The position numbers were made by a program, and so were the translations under genes. Source: a virus. From it: DNA of 44,023 nt. Where the stretch lies: the IMG/VR virus record IMGVR_UViG_3300021477_000013, positions 1-44,023 of that record. One strand, 5' to 3'. Below, piece by piece: positions 39,423 through 44,023 of the stretch; the stretch's first letter is position 1; each line of letters begins with the position of its first letter. Under the pieces are notes generated by a model that saw only the letters and a list, made by a program, of their open reading frames with translations, was not told the DNA's origin and ran no database searches.

Positions 39423-40259
39423 CTAGAACTTTGTATTCGCGTCTCGGTGCACCGGTTGCGCCCTCCCATTCGTTGAGGGCGGGTCGTCTCCTGTCCGCTC
39501 GTCGTTGGCGCGGAATGCCACGTCTTTGTACTGCTCGAACATCGATCGGGCGACTTCGCCGTCGCTCTCGTCTGCGTATCCCAGACTCTTGTAGTTAAAG
39601 TTGAAGTACGAGTTATTCTCGGGACCCTTGTCGGTGACCACCCCTATCGAATACAGTTGGAAGAAATGGTCCACAGGCTTAGCGTCGATCAGCGACAAGA
39701 GCCGCTGGCACTGCTTCACCGACCCCCGCGAATTGAGGATAATGGAGGGGCCGAGGTCCATTCTCTCTGGGAATAGCCAGAGAATTTCGTATGTGAGCGC
39801 GGCGGCAGGAGGCGAATTGGGGTCGTCATCCCTCTGCGTGCCGAACTGGTCGAGTTTTGATTCGGCGACAGTCGGGGCAAGCCTCCAGGTATAGGTTCGC
39901 GGATTCTTGGAGAACTTCACCTGGAATTCGCCCTCGGGCGGGTCCCACTTGATGCCGTCGCGCGACCGCGCCAGAATGCCGCGCTCGTCTCCTCTTGGTG
40001 CCCACAATACGTAGGTCTTGCGGAGGACCAGAGGAATTCCGATGAGTTCCTTACCCATCGATTCGTTGAGGATTGTGTGCCAGAACTCCCCTGCTTTGGC
40101 ATTCTCGTTTTCCTCAACTTCCGGGGAGACGGAAGCGAGGAGTTTGATGCGCGGAATTACCAGATCGGAGCGGTCGAAATTACCGAATCGCTCGGTCTTA
40201 ACTTTACCCACCAGATATTCAGGTAGGGCGTTGCTTCGGAATGGGATTACGTCGGCCAT
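39423..40259 (-). CDS. replication-region protein of unknown function (possibly ssDNA-associated)
   Basis: 278 residues. Pattern LVIPRIKLLASVSPEVEENE, AGEFWHTIL, LVLRKTYVLWAPRGDERGIL is known to me from phage proteins placed next to polymerase and recombination genes, sometimes annotated as ssDNA-binding-like. Beta-rich core, acidic or polar C-terminus (DDPPSTNGRAQPVHRDANT), as in ssDNA-binding proteins. Starts at ATG 40259; the next gene ends three bases before. Function remains unproven. Confidence 0.6.
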   Translation of the reverse strand: MADVIPFRSNALPEYLVGKVKTERFGNFDRSDLVIPRIKLLASVSPEVEENENAKAGEFWHTILNESMGKELIGIPLVLRKTYVLWAPRGDERGILARSRDGIKWDPPEGEFQVKFSKNPRTYTWRLAPTVAESKLDQFGTQRDDDPNSPPAAALTYEILWLFPERMDLGPSIILNSRGSVKQCQRLLSLIDAKPVDHFFQLYSIGVVTDKGPENNSYFNFNYKSLGYADESDGEVARSMFEQYKDVAFRANDERTGDDPPSTNGRAQPVHRDANTKF

Positions 40260-40261
40260 GA

Positions 40262-40759
40262 CTACACCTTTGTGATTGACGTGTATGGACGCAGAGTAGT
40301 AGTGAACAAGTCAGTCGGCAGTTCGCGTGCGTGCGTTTCGACCTCGCTCTTAGCGAATGAGGCCAGGGTTTGTGCGTTGATCGTTTCGATGATGATGCCA
40401 CCGTTTCCGGTGTCTCGGAGCCATTCGAAACTCTCCGGCTTCTTGCCGTCGACTATCGAGCAGCCCCATTTATACGCAACATTGACACGCCCGACACCAT
40501 CCACGGTTACTGTCTTGATGCCGGAGCGCTTGAACGCATCGGGTACATCCTCGTGGGACAAATGATCTTCTAGGTCGTCCAGTGCCTTACGCGCTTTCTT
40601 GATGTTTTCGGTGACCCCACGAAGTTCTGCGTAGTGCTTGATCAGAGGGATCAAATCACCCGCGCCGACGAATTGTTGGGTGTCGGCGATTACGCGCCTC
40701 GTCGCCTCTTCCAAGGAGAGGACTACTTGGCTAAGTACTAATTGTGTCATTGCTTGCAT
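40262..40759 (-). CDS. conserved replication-region protein of unknown function
   Basis: 165 residues. A helical N-terminal half (residues 15-70) is followed by a compact beta domain: VTVDGVGRVNVAYKWGCSIV, FEWLRDTGNGGIIIETINAQ, and a LRPYTSITK end. This arrangement recurs next to phage recombination/SSB-type genes. ATG 40759 (GAGGTG upstream) is the first gene of the polymerase operon. Function unknown. Confidence 0.65.
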   Translation of the reverse strand: MQAMTQLVLSQVVLSLEEATRRVIADTQQFVGAGDLIPLIKHYAELRGVTENIKKARKALDDLEDHLSHEDVPDAFKRSGIKTVTVDGVGRVNVAYKWGCSIVDGKKPESFEWLRDTGNGGIIIETINAQTLASFAKSEVETHARELPTDLFTTTLRPYTSITKV

Positions 40760-40799
40760 GTTGCACCTCGTTCCGGGCGCTCTTCACGCCCGTCCGATC

Positions 40800-40828
40800 A
40801 GTGTACCACGCCATGAGGTTGGTGTCAA
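40800..40828 (-). promoter_or_regulatory. sigma70-type promoter of the polymerase operon
   Basis: -35 TTGACA (40828-40823), 17-bp spacer ending TGG, -10 TACACT (40805-40800), reading leftward into 40759, 40259 and 39335 genes. Confidence 0.8.
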
Positions 40829-40852
40829 GTCCCCCTTCTACTCAGGAATAGT

Positions 40853-40912
40853 GAGGCCGAATCCCAGGGGGTGTGGGATTCGGCCTCCGTCGCGAGCGGT
40901 GTTCCCGCGACG
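40853..40912 (-). terminator. double hairpin after the PEP-CTERM-like gene
   Basis: A perfect 13-bp stem (40853-40865 with 40875-40887, loop of 9) and beside it a 7-bp stem (CGTCGCG 40888-40894 with CGCGACG 40906-40912). Together they lie between the gene's stop (40918) and the promoter of the next operon. They probably end leftward transcription, though no T-tract is present. Confidence 0.6.
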
Positions 40913-40917
40913 TTCGG

Positions 40918-41508
40918 TTAGCCCAAGTTCAGATCGGTTCTACGTCGGCTAGAGCCGAACATACTGAGCATCCCGAACCCTGCAATCAGCATCGCCCAAG
41001 TCGAAAGCTCGGGAGTTGCCGCCGCACCGACCCCGCTCACTCCTGTCACCGTTCCATCGATAGCGAGATGAATCGGCGATGAGCCGCTCATGCCCGCAAG
41101 TTCGGTGAAGTAGGTGCCCGCCGCAAGCACGTCGGGATTAAGCTCGGCGCTTTGGCCTCCCGGCGTATTGACAAGAGGCGTGCTTTCGAGGAGCGCACCA
41201 GCCGGAATGAACAAAGGCCCAGGCCCGATCGAGGTTTCAGTGTTGAGCGAAAGCACGCCGTCAACAATTTTGAGGCTGTTGCTGAAAGCGCTATCACTCA
41301 TCGAAACGCTGACGGTTTCGGTGGTCGGCAACGTGAACTCGAAGAATTCCGAGAACCCGATACCAGAACCCGGTGACGATTCGGCGGGGAGCGCGAGGCT
41401 CTCGTTAAGAATCGAACCGACGTCCTGAACGTCAATAAGGGTTGCTGCTCCTACTGGATTCGCGCCGATCGCAGCCAAGATCGTCGCGCCCAACAATATA
41501 CTTTTCAT
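40918..41508 (-). CDS. secreted protein with PEP-CTERM-like sorting tail
   Basis: 196 residues. Signal peptide MKSILLGATILAAIGANPVG (1-20), a beta-rich mature domain of about 140 residues with no Cys, and a C-terminal module: PELSTWAML (from 166), a hydrophobic span (IAGFGMLSMFG) and Arg-Arg-Arg. Signal peptide, PEP-like motif, one span and basic end are the tripartite PEP-CTERM signal read by host exosortase. It is a single-gene unit from its own promoter. PEP-CTERM proteins are exported surface or matrix proteins; in a phage this suggests host-surface modification, or a captured host gene. Unusual in a virus. Confidence 0.75.
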   Translation of the reverse strand: MKSILLGATILAAIGANPVGAATLIDVQDVGSILNESLALPAESSPGSGIGFSEFFEFTLPTTETVSVSMSDSAFSNSLKIVDGVLSLNTETSIGPGPLFIPAGALLESTPLVNTPGGQSAELNPDVLAAGTYFTELAGMSGSSPIHLAIDGTVTGVSGVGAAATPELSTWAMLIAGFGMLSMFGSSRRRTDLNLG

Positions 41509-41533
41509 GTGACTAGCTCCATGTTAGCGCCCA

Positions 41534-41562
41534 ATTATAACACATCACGCGTACGCTGTCAA
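41534..41562 (-). promoter_or_regulatory. consensus sigma70 promoter of the PEP-CTERM-like gene
   Basis: -35 TTGACA (41562-41557), 17-bp spacer ending TGT, -10 TATAAT (41539-41534), reading leftward. Confidence 0.88.
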
Positions 41563-41586
41563 GTCCCCTTTACTACTATAACGAAA

Positions 41587-41622
41587 CCCCGCGCAGAGGG
41601 CCTGTGGGAAGCTTGCGCGGGG
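41587..41622 (-). terminator. hairpin after the proline-rich gene
   Basis: CCCCGCGCA (41587-41595) pairs with TGCGCGGGG (41614-41622), followed in the leftward direction by TTTCGTTATAG. Probable Rho-independent terminator, 33 bases after the gene's stop. Confidence 0.6.
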
Positions 41623-41655
41623 CTCCGACTCGGGCCGGGAGGCGGCCTGCCCGAA

Positions 41656-42240
41656 TTATCGGCCCAGACGAGACTTCGGCTGGGGTGTTGGCGGCTGCGG
41701 AAGCCCTTGATCGGGATGCTCACTTCCTTCTTCCGGAGGCAAGCCTTGATCAGGCGCAGGCGGAGAGATTTCAATCACGATGTAACGATACCCGACGCCT
41801 TGAATGGCGGCGAGAACTAACGCTTTGCCAGTCGGCGCGGCTCCGGGAGGAAGAGGCGGCCAAACCGTGCCGGGGGGCGGATCGGTCGGGGGAAGAGGAT
41901 GTCCCGCGATTGGGGGAAGTCCTTGATCCGGACCGATTGGCCAAACCGGAAGCTGTCCCGGCTGCTCTTCACCGACGCCGTACTCCGGATCGGTTGGGCG
42001 ACCGGGGCGGGATGGAAGATGGCCGGGGCGAGGAGGACGGCCCTGACCGAATCCGGGGTCAACCGGACGGCCTGGACGAGCCGGAAGATGGCCTGGGTGT
42101 CCCGGTGAACCCGGAAATCCAGGCAATCCTTGATCGGGGCCTGCGCCTTCGTCAATCCCATAATCGGGATCACCCCCTCCGCCGCCGAATCCCGGCCGTT
42201 CAACCGGGGTAATGTATGCTAGATAACCTGATCTGGGCAT
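41656..42240 (-). CDS. proline/glycine-rich protein with PDQGLP repeats
   Basis: 194 residues from ATG 42240-42238 (GGAGAG upstream). A short N-terminus (MPRSGYLAYITPVE) is followed by long Pro/Gly/Asp-rich sequence with repeats of PDQGLP and GHPGHLPARPGRP type, and a folded-looking insert (KALVLAAIQGVGYRYIVIEI, about residues 144-163). Such sequence occurs in several phage proteins near tail or structural genes. A virion surface or fibre-associated role is possible. Frames on the plus strand here are shadows of this repeat. Confidence 0.65.
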   Translation of the reverse strand: MPRSGYLAYITPVERPGFGGGGGDPDYGIDEGAGPDQGLPGFPGSPGHPGHLPARPGRPVDPGFGQGRPPRPGHLPSRPGRPTDPEYGVGEEQPGQLPVWPIGPDQGLPPIAGHPLPPTDPPPGTVWPPLPPGAAPTGKALVLAAIQGVGYRYIVIEISPPAPDQGLPPEEGSEHPDQGLPQPPTPQPKSRLGR

Positions 42241-42258
42241 TGCTTCTCTCCTAGACAC

Positions 42259-42274
42259 CGCCAAATTCGGCGGA
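42259..42274 (-). terminator. short GC hairpin after the DUF6496 gene
   Basis: CCGCC, 6-base loop, GGCGG directly after the stop codon at 42275. Weak; may reduce read-through. Confidence 0.35.
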
Positions 42275-42448
42275 TTACTTGCGGCGGCGACCCTTCTCAG
42301 GGTACTTACCGCCATGTTTCTTCTCTGTCGCCTTCTCGCTGAGCATGATGGCGACGGCTTGTTTTTGGCTCTTAACGACCGGCCCCTTCTTGGAGCCGGA
42401 GTGGAGCTTGCCTTTTCCCCACTTACTCATTACCTCGCTGGACGGCAT
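42275..42448 (-). CDS. DUF6496-like small basic protein
   Basis: 57 residues from ATG 42448-42446 (GGAGCG upstream). Sequence contains SKWGKGKLHSGSKKGPVVK, then QKQAVAIMLSEK and a Lys/Arg-rich end. KGKLHSGS...V.S..QA.AI.LSE is the DUF6496 pattern seen in phages and bacteria. Very basic, so possibly nucleic-acid-binding; function unknown. Confidence 0.75.
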   Translation of the reverse strand: MPSSEVMSKWGKGKLHSGSKKGPVVKSQKQAVAIMLSEKATEKKHGGKYPEKGRRRK

Positions 42449-42460
42449 AATTCGCTCCTA

Positions 42461-43030
42461 TTATGCTGCGCTCACAGTAACGTTGACGATCGGGCTCTCT
42501 CCGCCCGCGTTGGTGGCGGAAACGCCGAGGATGTCGTTGCCAGCGACAATCCCTGCCGCTCCTGCCGCTGTCACGGTAAGCTGGCCGCTGTTACTGATGG
42601 CGAAGTGGCCATTCGGGTTACTAGCAGCGCTTATGGCGAAGCTGGTTGGGTTGCCAAGCGCGCTGACCGCGCCAATGATTTGGTTGGCGCTCGCTGGTAG
42701 AGTCAGATTAAAGTTCTGATTCGGTGCGATTACCGGGGGCGCTGGCGGAAGCACTGCTTGAAGCTCCGCTGCCATTGCTGAATTGCTGAGATTCCCAGCC
42801 TTGCCGCGATTGATAACGATCAGTAGATCGTTGGTGAACGGCGAATGGGAAGCCTGCCCCGGCTGCAACCCGACAACCGGAGCGGTCTTGATGGTTGCAT
42901 CATGGGTGGTTGTATCAGTGCCGAGAGCGGTTGCGATTGCCTGCGTCTCGGTTTCCAGATTCGCGTAGTTCGCATATTGTTTCATTACCAGAGACGCTTT
43001 GTCCTGGAATGTGCCCAAATCGTACGACAT
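42461..43030 (-). CDS. Ig/cadherin-like virion or surface protein
   Basis: 189 residues. A helical N-terminal segment (1-90) is followed by a Pro-rich linker (about 91-105) and an immunoglobulin/cadherin-like beta domain (FNLTLPASANQIIGAVSALG, then GHFAISNSGQLTVTAAGAAG, and SATNAGGESPIVNVTVSAA). Such domains in phages often decorate capsid or tail and bind cell-surface glycans. ATG 43030 follows GGAGAGC. Single domain; it may be a decoration protein. Confidence 0.65.
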   Translation of the reverse strand: MSYDLGTFQDKASLVMKQYANYANLETETQAIATALGTDTTTHDATIKTAPVVGLQPGQASHSPFTNDLLIVINRGKAGNLSNSAMAAELQAVLPPAPPVIAPNQNFNLTLPASANQIIGAVSALGNPTSFAISAASNPNGHFAISNSGQLTVTAAGAAGIVAGNDILGVSATNAGGESPIVNVTVSAA

Positions 43031-43054
43031 GTTGCTCTCCGTCCCTGGAAAGAG

Positions 43055-43072
43055 TGGGGGCTTGCGCCCCCA
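43055..43072 (-). terminator. GC-rich terminator hairpin
   Basis: TGGGGGC, TTGC loop, GCCCCCA, then a CTCTTTCC stretch in the leftward direction. Located just after the stop at 43077. Confidence 0.6.
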
Positions 43073-43076
43073 TATT

Positions 43077-43532
43077 TTAGCGCTGAGGCGAATTCGGCGG
43101 TAGTGAACCGTCCGGATTGCGAACAGGCGCGCGTTGCGGAGTCTCGGTCGTCGGGTGCGAGATGCCAGGAACTCGCTTGCCGGCGTCTAGAGGAGTGTTG
43201 AGAACGTCGCCAGCGGCGATATAGCCGCGAACGATAACCGGACGCTCTTCCTCGGGACGTTGGTCCTGCTCTTGCTTCCACGCCTCGACCCCGATTGTTT
43301 CGATTTCGCGGGATCGCTGCATCTGCTCATTTATGATTGAATCTTCGTTATCCAATCGGTCCATCCGCTCCCTCCGCATTGCCTCGCGGTCGGGGCGTCT
43401 ACGCGAATCCTTGTCCGCCATGCCCAAGTCGTGAGGCGCATCCTTGGGGGTATGCGATTGTGGGTCGTGCTCTGGCCTCTGCTGTTGAGAAGCAGAAGCG
43501 GATCGCTGCGGTATCTGTGGGGTGGTTGCCAT
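43077..43532 (-). CDS. charged hypothetical protein
   Basis: 151 residues, rich in Arg, Glu, Asp, Gln and Pro, with a helical middle (REAMRRERMDRLDNEDSIIN, EIETIGVEAWKQEQD) and a Pro-rich end (PVRNPDGSLPPNSPQ). It may be largely disordered. The ATG overlaps the preceding stop (TAATG). No recognised family; operon position next to structural-looking genes only. Confidence 0.6.
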   Translation of the reverse strand: MATTPQIPQRSASASQQQRPEHDPQSHTPKDAPHDLGMADKDSRRRPDREAMRRERMDRLDNEDSIINEQMQRSREIETIGVEAWKQEQDQRPEEERPVIVRGYIAAGDVLNTPLDAGKRVPGISHPTTETPQRAPVRNPDGSLPPNSPQR

Positions 43533-43696
43533 TACGCGTCGTCCTCTTCCTCGGTGCTTTCCTCAGCCTCGTCGGCCTCGGTTTCCACATCATCTTTGGC
43601 GTCATCCAACGCCTCAGCGATGTCTCTTAAGCTAGTCTGTCCCTTCGCATCTTCGATAAGGGACTCCAGCTTATCCTTGAATTCTTTCAGATTCAT
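43532..43696 (-). CDS. small acidic coiled-coil protein
   Basis: 54 residues from ATG 43696-43694 after GGGAGGCGG. Begins MNLKEFKDKLESLIEDAKGQ and ends in a strongly acidic tail (TEADEAEESTEEEDDA). Acidic tails of this kind can shield DNA-binding partners. Function unknown. A terminator hairpin separates it from the junction-spanning gene upstream. Confidence 0.6.
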   Translation of the reverse strand: MNLKEFKDKLESLIEDAKGQTSLRDIAEALDDAKDDVETEADEAEESTEEEDDA

Positions 43697-43709
43697 ACCC
43701 GCCTCCCTA

Positions 43710-43743
43710 GAAAAATAGGGGAGGGACACTACGCCCTCCCCTA
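43710..43743 (-). terminator. Rho-independent terminator after the junction-spanning gene
   Basis: TAGGGGAGGG (43716-43725) pairs with CCCTCCCCTA (43734-43743) across an 8-base loop. Leftward, the stem is followed by TTTTT. The best intrinsic terminator in the window. Confidence 0.85.
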
Positions 43744-43767
43744 CAAGAAAGTCCCTCGACGGAAGTC

Positions 43768-44023
43768 TTAGAACTTTCTCTCCGCCGTCGGCTCGTTCGC
43801 AGCCTCCTGCTTAGCCTTGGCGCTAGCTGCAGCACCGGCCAGAACGGTCTTCGGCAGTTCGATTTCAACGTCATCGCCTTCGAGGTCCCGCAAGACGCCG
43901 TTCTTGCGAACCAGCGTTGCGAGCATATTGCGGAGGGTCATCCGCGCCCGCCCCTGAGAACCCAGGCGCTTGGATTCGACCTGGCCTTCATACATCGCCA
44001 CTTTCTCCTCGGGGAGGCCGTTT
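43768..44023 (-). CDS. C-terminal part of the junction-spanning gene (QGR-family paralog 1)
   Basis: Continues the frame begun at 223-1. The encoded end carries SQGRARMTLRNMLATLVRKN and an acidic-then-Ala-rich tail (AGAAASAKAKQEAANEPTAE). The in-frame GTG at 44001 is internal to the gene, not a true start, because the frame is open to 44023 and matches bases 5-32. The shared QGR domain places it with the paralogs at 5296-6084 and 9073-9621. A one-base difference at the junction changes residue 74 between Leu and Met. Confidence 0.85.
   Translation of the reverse strand, partial: NGLPEEKVAMYEGQVESKRLGSQGRARMTLRNMLATLVRKNGVLRDLEGDDVEIELPKTVLAGAAASAKAKQEAANEPTAERKF
43992..44023. repeat. terminal overlap with bases 1-32
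   Basis: Bases 43996-44023 are identical to 5-32, and 43992-44023 matches 1-32 with one mismatch (T at 43995, G at 4). This shows a circular or circularly permuted genome, probably an assembly overlap rather than a true terminal repeat. Confidence 0.85.

Noticed and set aside
41604-42212. Long rightward frame over the proline-rich gene
   Set aside because: The repeats of the minus-strand gene leave several frames open; only the minus frame has a good ribosome site and coherent composition.
43768-44001. Separate gene starting at GTG 44001
   Set aside because: The frame is open to the window end and joins seamlessly to bases 1-223, so this GTG is an internal Val codon.
1-44023. tRNA genes, CRISPR arrays, insertion sequences, phage RNA polymerase
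   Set aside because: None of the characteristic sequences or proteins was seen on either strand; weak or degenerate tRNAs cannot be ruled out by eye.

Overview
This window is a complete or near-complete genome of a lytic, short-tailed (podovirus-type) bacteriophage. The last 32 bases (43992-44023) repeat the first 32 with one mismatch. One gene runs off the left end on the minus strand (1-223) and re-enters at the right end (43768-44023), so the molecule closes into a circle of about 43,991 bp. There is no integrase, tRNA, CRISPR array or insertion sequence. The host is probably a Gram-negative proteobacterium, perhaps alphaproteobacterial: sigma70-type promoters are plentiful, the endolysin is GH19-type, and one phage gene encodes a secreted protein with a PEP-CTERM-like sorting tail of the style common in that class. 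The host call is inference.

Layout. Plus strand, 9952-31678: HNH nuclease, terminase subunits, an Acb2-like anti-CBASS protein, P22-size portal, scaffold-like protein, SU10/DUF5309-type major capsid, GH19 endolysin, holin candidate, adaptor, tail fibre, hub-like tail protein, GNAT-like protein, S74 chaperone-tailed protein, tail lysozyme, and a run of Gln/Pro-rich and repeat-rich proteins that are probably internal virion (ejection) proteins. Minus strand, 31667-41508: DNA metabolism, with two paired proteins of unknown function, a family A DNA polymerase, a PD-(D/E)XK nuclease, PurZ, a MazG/DUF550-type pyrophosphohydrolase and an SNF2-type helicase. Minus strand, 41656-44023 and 1-9741: a proline-rich protein, a DUF6496 protein, an Ig/cadherin-like protein, an AEP-primase/SF3-helicase and many small early-type genes.

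The central system is the base-modification set. PurZ (34833-35888) has Ser in place of the catalytic Asp of host PurA, the signature of 2-amino-deoxyadenylosuccinate synthetases. Beside it are MazZ (34595-34927) and, three kilobases upstream in the leftward arm, a proofreading family A polymerase (37563-39335). Together they imply that this phage replaces adenine by 2-aminoadenine (Z) in its DNA. No DatZ-like HD dATPase is visible anywhere, and the polymerase has unusual residues at three conserved active-site positions.

Transcription is organised by 17 near-identical promoters (TTGACA, 17- or 18-bp spacer ending in TGN, TANNNT-like -10). Almost every operon starts with one, and in several cases the -35 box contains the stop codon of the gene upstream. 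A structured leader with two competing hairpins precedes the primase-helicase gene, with its Shine-Dalgarno in a closing stem. Two families of three paralogous proteins of unknown function are scattered over the minus-strand arms. Several tiny membrane peptides are translationally coupled to neighbours.
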